NCBI GenBank assembly: GCA_949358305.1 | Contig: CASHSZ010000067.1 | Coordinates: forward strand, 84,001 to 115,507 | Direction: 5' to 3' | DNA length: 31,507 bases | From: Strigamia acuminata | Lineage: Eukaryota; Arthropoda; Chilopoda; Geophilomorpha; Linotaeniidae | Shown: positions 19,541-31,507 of the stretch, one piece after another | How the letters are laid out: each line of letters begins with the position of its first letter | Numbering within the stretch: the first letter of the stretch is position 1 | Made by a program: the position numbers and the translations under genes | The notes under the pieces: model-generated | What the model saw: only the letters and a program-made list of their open reading frames with translations | What the model was told of the DNA's origin: nothing | The model's database searches: none

Positions 19541-22500
19541 TTGCTAATGCTACGGTCGACGGCGATTCGCATGCGCTATCCGCTGCATCAAACCCCAAAT
19601 ACCGATAAAAAATCGCAGAAAACACTAATCCCGACCCAAAAACCGCCAAAATTACCCTCAACACACGCCAACAACCTTCCACCACTTAAATTACACCGGA
19701 AAAAAACAATTTCAAACCGAAAAATCAACAAAAAAGGCCAAAAAAATATTGCAAACAAAGAGAAAAGATCAATTATCGAGGCAAATCCCCACCACAAAAC
19801 AACGCATCGCCGGTATACACTTAAGCGTACAGTGCACAACACTACTGTTTATTTTCAATGATCCAATAAATAAAATTTGAAACAAAGTTGAGTGGAATTG
19901 TACGTTTCTTGTATATTAAAGTTTTTATTTTGTTTGTTTACACTTAATTTTTTTTTTCCATCATAGAATGGCGACTCGATACTTTTGTAGCTCGAATTCA
20001 CTTCGTAAACGTGGTCGGTGTTCATCACGCGTCAATGCGCTCGTGCAATAGTATAGGCGCGCATACGATTTGATGCGCGCAAAACTTGCAAAACTTGCAC
20101 GGAATTTGGGCAATTTTTGACAAATTTCAGCAGATTTTTGCCTGTATTTGACAAATTTCAGAAGATTTTTGCCTATATTTGACAAATTTCAGAAGATTTC
20201 CTCAATCCTCAAACATTTGCTGAAATTTCTCATAAAATTTCTAAAATTAATTGAAATTTGTCTGAAATTTGTCTGGAATTTGTCAAATATTGTCAAAAAT
20301 CCGTGGAAATTTGTCAAATACTGGCAAAAATCCATGTAAATTTGTCAAAAATTGCCATAATTCGGTGCAAATTGTGTTAGATATTGGAAAAATTTATTTT
20401 AACGCTTCCAACGCGCCAGTAAATCGCGCGTGCACACGCATGGATTTTTCGTCATAGTTGGATGCGCGCAAACCTCACGTAACTTGCGCCAAAATTTGGC
20501 AATTTTGGACAAATTTCAGCAGATTTTTGCCAGTATTTGACAAATTTCCACTGATTTTTGACAATATTTGACCCAACAACTGCGCCACGTTCCAGGCGCC
20601 GGTTTAGGCATTTTAGACCCGTTTTAGACCGTTTTAGATGGCGAAAACGTTCTCTCCATCATTTTCTACCCCTGGGTGAGGTTTTCAGCGTTCATGATTG
20701 ATGAAAAAGCTGTTTTCTAACTAGCTGTCCCATTGCTAGTTTTGGCGTCAGGTTTTAGCAACCTTCCGATCCGTTCTCTGTCGTCTGCACGACCTCCAAG
20801 ACCGTTTTAGGGTTAATTTGAGTCAAATAATTCATTCTGGGGGTTGTTTTGGGTTTTTTACAAGTGTGTTTTTGTAGTTTTTATTGGTTTCAAACATTGT
20901 CAATTCTTTATACAAGTGTAACTTTCATTTCTCTGTATTTTGAGAACTTTGCATTGCAGCAAAGTTCATTTCTTGCCCCTTAATTATTGTGTAATTGTTG
21001 GTTTTCAAGCCCGTTTTTTAACAATAACTTTATTTGAAGTGCCTATTGTTTCAGGCACGTGCTTCCACGTGCCTTTTATTGTTGAGCAATTTCTTGGGCA
21101 GTTGCGCTCCTGTTGCTAGCATTGCCGCGCGTTCTCCGCGCGCGTACTCGCGTTTCGCATCACACACATTCGGATTCGATGGCCTATCGCGGCGGCACAT
21201 TGTGTGGCATAGCGCGGCACGTTGCAATTGCTAATGCTACGGTCGACGGCGATTCGCATGCGCTATCCGCTGCATCAAACCCCAAATCCCGACCCAAAAA
21301 CCGCCAAAATTACCCTCAACACACGCCAACAACCTTCCACCACTTAAATTACACCGGAAAAAAACAATTTCAAACCGAAAAATCAACAAAAAAGGCCAAA
21401 AAAATATTGCAAACAAAGAGAAAAGATCAATTATCGAGGCAAATCCCCACCACAAAACAACGCATCGCCGGTATACACTTAAGCGTACAGTGCACAACAC
21501 TACTGTTTATTTTCAATGATCCAATAAATAAAATTTGAAACAAAGTTGAGTGGAATTGTACGTTTCTTGTATATTAAAGTTTTTATTTTGTTTGTTTACA
21601 CTTAATTTTTTTTTTCCATCATAGAATGGCGACTCGATACTTTTGTAGCTCGAATTCACTTCGTAAACGTGGTCGGTGTTCATCACGCGTCAATGCGCTC
21701 GTGCAATAGTATAGACGCGCGTACGATTTGATGCGCGCAAAACTTGCAAAACTTGCACGGAATTTGGGCAATTTTTGACAAATTTCAGCAGATTTTTGCC
21801 TGTATTTGACAAATTTCAGAAGATTTTTGCCTATATTTGACAAATTTCAGAAGATTTCCTCAATCCTCAAACATTTGCTGAAATTTCTCATAAAATTTCT
21901 AAAATTAATTGAAATTTGTCTGAAATTTGTCTGGAATTTGTCAAATATTGTCAAAAATCCGTAGAAATTTGTCAAATACTGGCAAAAATCCATGTAAATT
22001 TGTCAAAAATTGCCATAATTCGGTGCAAATTGTGTTAGATATTGGAAAAATTTATTTTAACGCTTCCAACGCGCCAGTAAATCGCGCGTGCACACGCATG
22101 GATTTTTCGTCATAGTTGGATGCGCGCAAACCTCACGTAACTTGCGCCAAAATTTGGCAATTTTGGACAAATTTCAGCAGATTTTTGCCAGTATTTGACA
22201 AATTTCCACTGATTTTTGACAATATTTGACCCAACAACTGCGCCACGTTCCAGGCGCCGGTTTAGGCATTTTAGACCCGTTTTAGACCGTTTTAGATGGC
22301 GAAAACGTTCTCTCCATCATTTTCTACCCCTGGGTGAGGTTTTCAGCGTTCATGATTGATGAAAAAGCTGTTTTCTAACTAGCTGTCCCATAGCTAGTTT
22401 TGGTGTCAGGTTTTAGCAACCTTCCGATCCGTTCTCTGTCGTCTGCACGACCTCCAAGACCGTTTTAGGGTTAATTTGAGTCAAATAATTCATTCTGGGG

Positions 22501-22889
22501 GTTGTTTTGGGTTTTTTACAAGTGTGTTTTTGTAGTTTTTATTGGTTTCAAACATTGTCAATTCTTTATACAAGTGTAACTTTCATTTCTCTGTATTTTG
22601 AGAACTTTGCATTGCAGCAAAGTTCATTTCTTGCCCCTTAATTATTGTGTAATTGTTGGTTTTCAAGCCCGTTTTTTAACAATAACTTTATTTGAAGTGC
22701 CTATTGTTTCAGGCACGTGCTTCCACGTGCCTTTTATTGTTGAGCAATTTCTTGGGCAGTTGCGCTCCTGTTGCTAGCATTGCCGCGCGTTCTCCGCGCG
22801 CGTACTCGCGCGTTTCGCATCACACACATTCGGGTTCAATGGCCTATCGCGGCGGCACATTGTGTGGCATAGCGCGGCACGTTGCAATT
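19541..22889 (+). repeat. 1.7-kb tandem duplication in the left arm of element 2
   Basis: The unit starting TTGCTAATGCTACGG at 19541 starts again at 21228. The copies run in parallel at an offset of 1687-1688 at first and 1658 after a 30-bp deletion in copy 2 (after AACCCCAAAT). Copy 1 breaks off at GTTGCAATT, next to the position where copy 2 continues into the promoter-like block, so copy 1 lacks the promoter. From about 20080 and 21740 onward each copy matches element 1's arm from about 9465. The remaining part of each copy is unrelated to element 1. Confidence 0.75.
21053..21074 (+). repeat. CACGTG hairpin
   Basis: AGGCACGTG and CACGTGCCT flank the loop CTTC, forming a 9-bp perfect hairpin with two E-box-like CACGTG sites. 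Element 1 has one mismatch in this stem (near 10400). It lies upstream of the promoter-like block in intact arms. Confidence 0.45.
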
Positions 22890-22972
22890 ACGTGACGTGG
22901 CACGTTGCTGTTACGTGACGCGATAGCCAGTATTTAAGCAGGGGATTCCATCATCGTTTACACAAATGCGCA
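22872..22972 (+). promoter_or_regulatory. Inward-facing promoter-like block (element 2, left arm)
   Basis: Same layout as 10560-10660: duplicated TTACGTGACG sites, then TATTTAAG at 22931-22938 and an ATG at 22966, leading into the 56-bp array. Confidence 0.4.
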
Positions 22973-23008
22973 TTGCAACGTGGAGGCGCATTCGAGTCCT
23001 TTTCCCAA

Positions 23009-23686
23009 GCGTTGAAAAAGGACAAAACTCGTATTCGATTCGAAAGCGAATCGAATACGATTTTTGTCCTTTTTCAACGCAAAATTGTATTCGATTCGCT
23101 TTCGAATCGAATACGAGTTTTGCCCTTCTTCAACGCGAAATCGTATTCGACTCGCTTTCGAGTCGAATGCGAATTTTTCCCTTCTTCAACGCGAAATCGT
23201 ATTCGACTCGCTTTCGAGTCGAATGCGAATTTTGCCCTTCTTCAACGCGAAATCGTATTCGACTCGTTTTCGAGTCGAGTACGAATTTTGCCCTTCTTCA
23301 ACGCGAAATCGTATTCGACTCGTTTTCGAGTCGAATGCGAATTCGTATTCGACTCGTTTTCGAGTCGAGTACGAATTTTGCCCTTCTTCAACGCGAAATC
23401 GTATTCGACTCGTTTTCGAGTCGAATGCGAATTTTGCCCTTCTTCAACGCGAAATCGTATTCGACTCGTTTTCGAGTCGAGTACGAATTTTGCCCTTCTT
23501 CAACGCGAAATCGTATTCGACTCGTTTTCGAGTCGAGTACGAATTTTGCCCTTCTTCAACGCGAAATCGTATTCGACTCGTTTTCGAGTCGAATGCGAAT
23601 TTTGCCCTTCTTCAACGCAAAATCGTATTCGCCTCGTTTTCGAGTCGAATGCGAATTCGTATTCGACTCGTTTTCGAGTCGAGTAC
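23009..23686 (+). repeat. 56-bp tandem hairpin array (element 2, left)
   Basis: Ten TCAACGC landmarks lie at 23074, 23130, 23186, 23242, 23298, 23388, 23444, 23500, 23556 and 23612, with 34-bp partial units at the 90-base step and at the end. The first unit (23009-23080) is inverted, creating a long imperfect palindrome around AAAG near 23046. The unit order differs from the right array of the same element, so the two arms of element 2 are not recent copies of each other. Confidence 0.8.
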
Positions 23687-26600
23687 GAGATAGTCGATGA
23701 CCCGTTCCCGGACTTTGACTCGTACGACTCGTATTCGAGATGTATTCGAGATGTATTCGAATCGTATTCGAGTCGCATTCGAGATGGTCGATGATTTCCA
23801 CTCGCTCGTATACGCGTTGTATACGAGCTCGTATTTTGATCGTAATCGTAAACGAATCGTTTACAAGTCGTATACAAGTCGTATACGACGTGTATACACC
23901 TCGTATACGAACGAAGTTTGTGAAAACACAATTTCCAAATAAGACGTATGTGACTACTATGTGTTTTCATGTCGTAGTAAGTATCCGGTGGATTTTCCAA
24001 ACTTCGTTCGTATACGAGGTGTATACACGTCGTATACGACTTGTATACGACTTGTAAACGATTCGTTTACGATTACGATCAAAATACGAGCTCGTATACA
24101 ACGCGTATACGAGCGAGTGGAAATCATCGACCATCTCGAATGCGACTCGAATACGATTCGAATACATCTCGAATACATCTCGAATACGAGTCGTACGAGT
24201 CAAAGTCCGGGAACGGGTCATCGACTATCTCGTATTCGAGTTGTTACGAGTTCGTATTTTGATCGTATTCGTATTCGAATCGAATTCGAATCGTATTCGA
24301 ATCGAATTCGAGTCGTATTCGAGATGGTCGATGATTTCCACTCGCTCGTATACGCGTTGTATACGAGCTCGTATTTTGATCGTAATCGTAAACGAATCGT
24401 TTACAAGTCGTATACAAGTCGTATACGACGTGTATACACCTCGTATACGAACGAAGTTTGTGAAAACACAATTTCCAAATAAGACGTATGTGACTACTAT
24501 GTGTTTTCATGTCGTAGTAAGTATCCGGTGGATTTTCCAAACTTCGTTCGTATACGAGGTGTATACACGTCGTATACGACTTGTATACGACTTGTAAACG
24601 ATTCGTTTACGATTACGATCAAAATACGAGCTCGTATACAACGCGTATACGAGCGAGTGGAAATCATCGACCATCTCGAATGCGACTCGAATACGATTCG
24701 AATACATCTCGAATACATCTCGAATACGAGTCGTACGAGTCAAAGTCCGGGAACGGGTCATCGACTATCTCGTATTCGAGTTGTTACGAGTTCGTATTTT
24801 GATCGTATTCGTATTCGAATCGAATTCGAATCGTATTCGAATCGAATTCGAGTCGTATTCGAGATGGTCGATGATTTCCACTCGCTCGTATACGCGTTGT
24901 ATACGAGCTCGTATTTTGATCGTAATCGTAAACGAATCGTTTACAAGTCGTATACAAGTCGTATACGACGTGTATACACCTCGTATACGAACGAAGTTTG
25001 TGAAAACACAATTTCCAAATAAGACGTATGTGACTACTATGTGTTTTCATGTCGTAGTAAGTATCCGGTGGATTTTCCAAACTTCGTTCGTATACGAGGT
25101 GTATACACGTCGTATACGACTTGTATACGACTTGTAAACGATTCGTTTACGATTACGATCAAAATACGAGCTCGTATACAACGCGTATACGAGCGAGTGG
25201 AAATCATCGACCATCTCGAATGCGACTCGAATACGATTCGAATACATCTCGAATACATCTCGAATACGAGTCGTACGAGTCAAAGTCCGGGAACGGGTCA
25301 TCGACTATCTCGTATTCGAGTTGTTACGAGTTCGTATTTTGATCGTATTCGTATTCGAATCGAATTCGAATCGTATTCGAATCGAATTCGAGTCGTATTC
25401 GAGATGGTCGATGATTTCCACTCGCTCGTATACGCGTTGTATACGAGCTCGTATTTTGATCGTAATCGTAAACGAATCGTTTACAAGTCGTATACAAGTC
25501 GTATACGACATGTATACACCTCGTATACGAACGAAGTTTGTGAAAACACAATTTCCAAATAAGACGTATGTGACTACTATGTGTTTTCATGTCGTAGTAA
25601 GTATCCGGTGGATTTTCCAAACTTCGTTCGTATACGAGGTGTATACACGTCGTATACGACTTGTATACGACTTGTAAACGATTCGTTTACGATTACGATC
25701 AAAATACGAGCTCGTATACAACGCGTATACGAGCGAGTGGAAATCATCGACCATCTCGAATGCGACTCGAATACGATTCGAATACATCTCGAATACATCT
25801 CGAATACGAGTCGTACGAGTCAAAGTCCGGGAACGGGTCATCGACTATCTCGTATTCGAGTTGTTACGAGTTCGTATTTTGATCGTATTCGTATTCGAAT
25901 CGAATTCGAATCGTATTCGAATCGAATTCGAGTCGTATTCGAGATGGTCGATGATTTCCACTCGCTCGTATACGCGTTGTATACGAGCTCGTATTTTGAT
26001 CGTAATCGTAAACGAATCGTTTACAAGTCGTATACAAGTCGTATACGACGTGTATACACCTCGTATACGAACGAAGTTTGTGAAAACACAATTTCCAAAT
26101 AAGACGTATGTGACTACTATGTGTTTTCATGTCGTAGTAAGTATCCGGTGGATTTTCCAAACTTCGTTCGTATACGAGGTGTATACACGTCGTATACGAC
26201 TTGTATACGACTTGTAAACGATTCGTTTACGATTACGATCAAAATACGAGCTCGTATACAACGCGTATACGAGCGAGTGGAAATCATCGACCATCTCGAA
26301 TGCGACTCGAATACGATTCGAATACATCTCGAATACATCTCGAATACGAGTCGTACGAGTCAAAGTCCGGGAACGGGTCATCGACTATCTCGTATTCGAG
26401 TTGTTACGAGTTCGTATTTTGATCGTATTCGTATTCGAATCGAATTCGAATCGTATTCGAATCGAATTCGAGTCGTATTCGAGATGGTCGATGATTTCCA
26501 CTCGCTCGTATACGCGTTGTATACGAGCTCGTATTTTGATCGTAATCGTAAACGAATCGTTTACAAGTCGTATACAAGTCGTATACGACATGTATACACC

Positions 26601-28011
26601 TCGTATACGAACGAAGTTTGTGAAAACACAATTTCCAAATAAGACGTATGTGACTACTATGTGTTTTCATGTCGTAGTAAGTATCCGGTGGATTTTCCAA
26701 ACTTCGTTCGTATACGAGGTGTATACACGTCGTATACGACTTGTATACGACTTGTAAACGATTCGTTTACGATTACGATCAAAATACGAGCTCGTATACA
26801 ACGCGTATACGAGCGAGTGGAAATCATCGACCATCTCGAATGCGACTCGAATACGATTCGAATACATCTCGAATACATCTCGAATACGAGTCGTACGAGT
26901 CAAAGTCCGGGAACGGGTCATCGACTATCTCGTATTCGAGTTGTTACGAGTTCGTATTTTGATCGTATTCGTATTCGAATCGAATTCGAATCGTATTCGA
27001 ATCGAATTCGAGTCGTATTCGAGATGGTCGATGATTTCCACTCGCTCGTATACGCGTTGTATACGAGCTCGTATTTTGATCGTAATCGTAAACGAATCGT
27101 TTACAAGTCGTATACAAGTCGTATACGACGTGTATACACCTCGTATACGAACGAAGTTTGTGAAAACACAATTTCCAAATAAGACGTATGTGACTACTAT
27201 GTGTTTTCATGTCGTAGTAAGTATCCGGTGGATTTTCCAAACTTCGTTCGTATACGAGGTGTATACACGTCGTATACAACTTGTATACGACTTGTAAACG
27301 ATTCGTTTACGATTACGATCAAAATACGAGCTCGTATACAACGCGTATACGAGCGAGTGGAAATCATCGACCATCTCGAATGCGACTCGAATACGATTCG
27401 AATACATCTCGAATACATCTCGAATACGAGTCGTACGAGTCAAAGTCCGGGAACGGGTCATCGACTATCTCGTATTCGAGTTGTTACGAGTTCGTATTTT
27501 GATCGTATTCGTATTCGAATCGAATTCGAATCGTATTCGAATCGAATTCGAGTCGTATTCGAGATGGTCGATGATTTCCACTCGCTCGTATACGCGTTGT
27601 ATACGAGCTCGTATTTTGATCGTAATCGTAAACGAATCGTTTACAAGTCGTATACAAGTCGTATACGACGTGTATACACCTCGTATACGAACGAAGTTTG
27701 TGAAAACACAATTTCCAAATAAGACGTATGTGACTACTATGTGTTTTCATGTCGTAGTAAGTATCCGGTGGATTTTCCAAACTTCGTTCGTATACGAGGT
27801 GTATACACGTCGTATACAACTTGTATACGACTTGTAAACGATTCGTTTACGATTACGATCAAAATACGAGCTCGTATACAACGCGTATACGAGCGAGTGG
27901 AAATCATCGACCATCTCGAATGCGACTCGAATACGATTCGAATACATCTCGAATACATCTCGAATACGAGTCGTACGAGTCAAAGTCCGGGAACGGGTCA
28001 TCGACTATCTC
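23687..28011 (+). repeat. 540-bp palindromic satellite array (element 2, 8 modules)
   Basis: Same unit as in element 1. The 79-bp loops start at 23920, 24460, 25000, 25540, 26080, 26620, 27160 and 27700, all in one orientation. The array is 1620 bp longer than that of element 1, exactly three units. Single-base variants mark individual units: GACATG in place of GACGTG near 25508 and 26588, and GTATACAAC in place of GTATACGAC in the last two modules (near 27278 and 27818). Confidence 0.85.
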
Positions 28012-28663
28012 GTATTCGACTCGAAAACGAGTCGAATACGATTTCGCGTTGAAGAAGGGCAAAATTCGCATTCGACTCGAAAACGAGTCGAATACGATTT
28101 CGCGTTGAAGAAGGGCAAAATTCGCATTCGACTCGAAAACGAGTCGAATACGATTTCGCGTTGAAGAAGGGCAAAATTCGCATTCGACTCGAAAACGAGT
28201 CGAATACGATTTCGCGTTGAAGAAGGGCAAAATTCGTACTCGACTCGAAAACGAGTCGAATACGAATTCGCATTCGACTCGAAAACGAGTCGAATACGAT
28301 TTCGCTTTGAAGAAGGGCAAAATTCGTACTCGACTCGAAAACGAGTCGAATACGATTTCGCGTTGAAGAAGGGCAAAATTCGCATTCGACTCGAAAGCGA
28401 GTCGAATACGATTTCGCGTTGAAGAAGGGAAAAATTCGCATTCGACTCGAAAGCGAGTCGAATACGATTTCGCGTTGAAGAAGGGCAAAATTCGCATCCG
28501 ACTCGAAAGCGAGTCGAATACGATTTCGCGTTGAAGAAGGGCAAAATTCGCATTCGATTCGAAAGCGAATCGCATACGATTTCGCGTTGAAAAAGGACAA
28601 AACTCGTATTCGATTCGAAAGCGAATCGCATACGATTTCGCGTTGAAAAAGGACAAATTTCGC
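28012..28663 (-). repeat. 56-bp tandem hairpin array (element 2, right)
   Basis: Same order of units and same private variant as 14054-14705, and unlike the left array of element 2. Confidence 0.85.
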
Positions 28664-28699
28664 TTGGGAAAAGGACTCGAATGCGCCTCCACGTTGCAA

Positions 28700-28800
28700 T
28701 GCGCATTTGTGTAAACGATGATGGAATCCCCTGCTTAAATACTGGCTATCGCGTCACGTAACAGCAACGTGCCACGTCACGTAATTGCAACGTGCCGCGC
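28700..28800 (-). promoter_or_regulatory. Inward-facing promoter-like block (element 2, right arm)
   Basis: Copy of 14742-14842, facing left into the 8-module array and convergent with the block at 22872-22972. Confidence 0.4.
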
Positions 28801-31327
28801 TATGCCACACAATGTGCCGCCGCGATAGGCCATTGAACCCGAATGTGTGTGATGCGAAACGCGCGAGTACACGCGCGGAGAACGCGCGGCAATGCTAGCA
28901 ACAGGAGCGCAACTGCCCAAGAAATTGCTCAACAATAAAAGGCACGTGGAAGCACGTGACTGAAACAATAGGCACTTCAAATAAAGTTATTGTTAAAAAA
29001 CGGGCTTGAAAACCAACAATTACACAATAATTAAGGGGCAAGAAATGAACTTTGCTGCAATGCAAAGTTCTCAAAATACAGAGAAATGAAAGTTACACTT
29101 GTATAAAGAATTGACAATGTTTGAAACCAATAAAAACTACAAAAACACACTTGTAAAAAACCCAAAACAACCCCCAGAATGAATTATTTGACTCAAATTA
29201 ACCCTAAAACGGTCTTGGAGGTCGTGCAGACGACAGAGTCGGATTGGAAAGTTGCTAAAACCTGACGCCAAAACTAGCAATGGGACAGCTAGTTAGAAAA
29301 CAGCTTTTTCATCAATCATGAACGCTGAAAACCTCACCCAGGGGTAGAAAATGATGGAGAGAACGTTTTCGCCATCTAAAACGGTCTAAAACGGGTCTAA
29401 AATGCCTAAACCGGCGCCTGGAACGTGGCGCAGTTGTTGGGTCAAATATTGTCAAAAATCAGTGGAAATTTGTCAAATACTGGCAAAAATCTGCTGAAAT
29501 TTGTCAAAAATTGCCAAATTTTGGCGCAAGTTACGTGAGGTTTGCGCGCATCCAACTATGACGAAAAATCCACGCGTGTGCACGCGCGATTTACTGGCGC
29601 GTTGGAAGCGTTAAAATAAATTTTTCCAATATCTAACACAATTTGCACCAAATTATGGCAATTTTTGACAAATTTACATGGATTTTTGCCAGTATTTGAC
29701 AAATTTCCACGGATTTTTGACAATATTTGACACATTCAAGACAAATTTCAGACAGATTTCAATTAATTTTAGAAAATGTTTGAGAAATATCAGCAAATGT
29801 TTGAGGATTGAGGAAATCTGCTGAAATTTGTCAAATATAGACAAAAATCTGCTGAAATTTGTAAAAAATTGCCCAAATTCGGTGCAAGTTTTGCAAGTTT
29901 GCAAACAGCAACAAGAATGATGTATTTAATAATTGTTTTTGCATTAGATATGTGTTTAATTCGTTTTACCTCGGTTTGTACGGTTCTTGCGCGTAGTGCG
30001 CACGTTCAACACGCGGCCACGCGCGTACATCGCGCGTGTTGCGAGCAGGACGCAACAAAAGTTTGAGAGACTCGCATTTTACCAAGTCCCCAACTTATTT
30101 TACAGTTTTAGTTTAGCTTACCAACTCGCTTGGTAATTTCTGGATCCTGTTTAAGTGTTTCGTCGGGTTTTGAGCCCATAAACCCGTCTTTTTCCTTGGT
30201 AAGCGATTGCGTCGTCTGCTCAGAGCAACTGGCTTTAAGCGGAGATCGCTTACACGAGTCTGGAATGAGCGCTTATCACCGCATTCGGCTCCAGTCTTCG
30301 TTTCTCGTTGAAAGTTAGCTTGTTGATTCGGGTTTTGGGCGACATTGACTAAAAAGACCTCGGGGAATCGTTCCCACCACTCGGTTTAGTCGTTTTCGAG
30401 ACCCACGACCTCGAAAACGAAGTTAGAAGTGGCTCAAGGCCACTAGCGTGTCTGGCAGATAGCCATTTTGGTGATTTACGGGCGTCGGGCCCTTGTTCTT
30501 TGTTTCCCGTCTTTGCTCCTTTGTTTTTATTTGGTATTCAAGGTTCCTAAGCCTACAGTAGATTGGGATTAAATTCCCATGAAGATTTATTAAGTATTCA
30601 TTGGTAAAAACGAATATTTCCGCCGGCGCGTTTCTCTCATAGGTTTCGGTTCGCTCGAATCTCATTTTCGAGCGACCCAGCGAATGCGCCAAGTTACAGG
30701 CGCCAGCTTAGCAGTTTTAGACTCGTTTTCGACCGTTCTAGTGTCAAAAAACGCGTAGAGCACGTTTTGCGACCTTTGGAAGGGCTTTTCCGACACCTAA
30801 GTGGTCGGAAAAGTGCTCTTCTGAGTTAAGACTCCTTTTGGCATTTTAGCGTCAGCATAAGAAATTCCTCAAACTTTTATTGAAATCTCTCAAAAATTTC
30901 TAAAATTAATTGAAATTTGTCTGAAAATTGTCAAATATTGGCAAAAATCTGCAGAAATTTGTCAAATACGCGATCGCATTGCGACAGAAAGTCGTTTACG
31001 ACTCCAATACGCACCCGTGCGTGTTTGTATCGCAACACGAAACTCAAACGCGCCACCGCGTTGCAAGACAACCAAATTTACAAACGCAAACGCGCATTTG
31101 AGACAAAAACGAGTTTATTTTATTCACTCTCGCTTGATCCCCCTTCATCGCGCCTCGTTGCTCCTGTGAAAAAAATATATGAGAATGCACAGAAATGAAC
31201 CTTCCAATACTTAAATGAAAATTGGCAACCTTGACACAAAACAGTCTATCGACACTCCCAACACCACCCCGGACATTTTTCGGAAGAGTATGGTCCACCC
31301 GGAATTCCCAGAATAGTCACCCCCGAA

Positions 31328-31507
31328 ATGCGGATTTCGCGGAAGCCAATCCGCGAAAAGGTTAAGGAAGCAGAAAAGCAGAAAATTGAAAACAAAGATG
31401 AAGGTGGCAGTATTGGACATATTAATCAATGTAATTTTTTATCTTATCAGCCAAATGAAGATCCAACATGTCTAGATTGGATTTATCATCAGCTCTGGAA
31501 TCAACTG
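31328..31507 (+). CDS. Open frame starting in the element tip and running off the window (partial, unknown)
   Basis: The ATG and first 11 codons (MRISRKPIREK) are in the foldback tip; the following 49 codons are flanking DNA with no stop to the window end. The flank-derived part starts KEAEKQKIENKDEGG and continues with a Cys/Trp-containing stretch (CNFLSYQPNED), a normal-looking amino-acid mix, so it may be a real exon or gene interrupted by element 2. AAG followed by GTTAAG at the junction also resembles a splice donor. The family is not recognised, and whether the tip-derived start is used is unknown. Confidence 0.35.
   Translation, partial: MRISRKPIREKVKEAEKQKIENKDEGGSIGHINQCNFLSYQPNEDPTCLDWIYHQLWNQL

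Larger units (their letters stand above)
17458..31361. mobile_element. Candidate foldback element 2 (chimeric, about 13.9 kb)
   Basis: The right end is the same tip as element 1, ending AAGG at 31361 and followed directly by TTAA (31362-31365). TTAA followed by CCTT occurs at 17454-17461, making this a candidate left end, although the left terminal sequence is only weakly similar to the right tip. Clear arm homology starts only at about 20080. It has no transposase. Contents are a nested MITE, a tandem duplication, an 8-module 540-bp array and a right arm nearly identical to element 1's. The right half is secure; the left boundary is tentative. Confidence 0.5.
27557..31361 (-). repeat. Right arm of element 2, copy of element 1 right arm
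   Basis: Corresponds to 13599-17403 at offset 13958, with all features preserved: 56-bp array 28012-28663 (including the CTTTGAAG variant near 28304), promoter-like block 28700-28800, TTTGACAAATTTC-type repeats 29435-29880, hairpins, and the terminal tip. The match stops exactly at GG 31361, the same base where element 1 ends. Confidence 0.85.

Noticed and set aside
19007-19861. 284-codon frame as a gene
   Set aside because: It begins at TTG inside a MITE end, crosses element boundaries, has erratic low-complexity composition and no recognisable domain.
7999-31361. Pure assembly artefact (read chimera or false palindrome)
   Set aside because: Arms, loops and units carry distinct variants, the two elements differ in module number and left arm, and flanks differ at each end. 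It cannot be fully excluded without reads, so it is kept as a check in the findings.

Overview
The window looks like nuclear DNA of an invertebrate, probably an arthropod. The reasons are AT-rich non-coding DNA with TTAGG-type short repeats (about 683-704), a Polinton/adintovirus-like gene block in the standard genetic code, and large amounts of foldback and satellite DNA. No bacterial operons, rRNA, tRNA or CRISPR array is visible.

1-1469: AT-rich flank with a likely TTAA-flanked MITE (118-517) and two copies of an AT-rich repeat. 1470-8032: part of a Polinton (Maverick)/adintovirus-like element. It holds an intact protein-primed family B DNA polymerase on the + strand. Converging on it from the - strand are a small basic, glycine-rich core/minor-virion-like protein (pX-like), an adenain-type cysteine protease and a long coiled-coil protein that may be a fibre. 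Integrase, packaging ATPase and capsid genes are not in the window. The pX-like and protease frames are joined by a -1 shift at a run of seven A, so they are either one frameshifted gene or one broken gene.

7999-17403: a 9.4-kb giant foldback element with inverted repeats of about 3.8 kb. Each arm runs from a GC-rich hairpin tip, through hairpin-rich non-coding DNA and a promoter-like block, to an array of 56-bp hairpin units. The centre is a tandem array of 540-bp units, each a 143-bp inverted pair around a 79-bp asymmetric loop. ATAT abuts both ends.

17404-31361: a 54-bp spacer, then a second, larger, asymmetric relative. Its right arm is a near-identical copy of element 1's right arm. Its left arm is a diverged relative carrying a 1.7-kb tandem duplication, and its 540-bp array has 8 modules against 5. 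The right tip is followed by TTAA, and TTAA followed by CC also occurs at 17454-17459, so this may be one insertion of about 13.9 kb. A separate MITE of about 1 kb (18058-19085) lies in its left part.

31328-31507: an open frame starting inside the element tip and running off the window.

The viral-like genes form one functional set (replication, maturation, virion). The foldback elements encode no recognisable protein, so they look non-autonomous, and their inward-facing promoter-like blocks could transcribe the satellite core from both sides.
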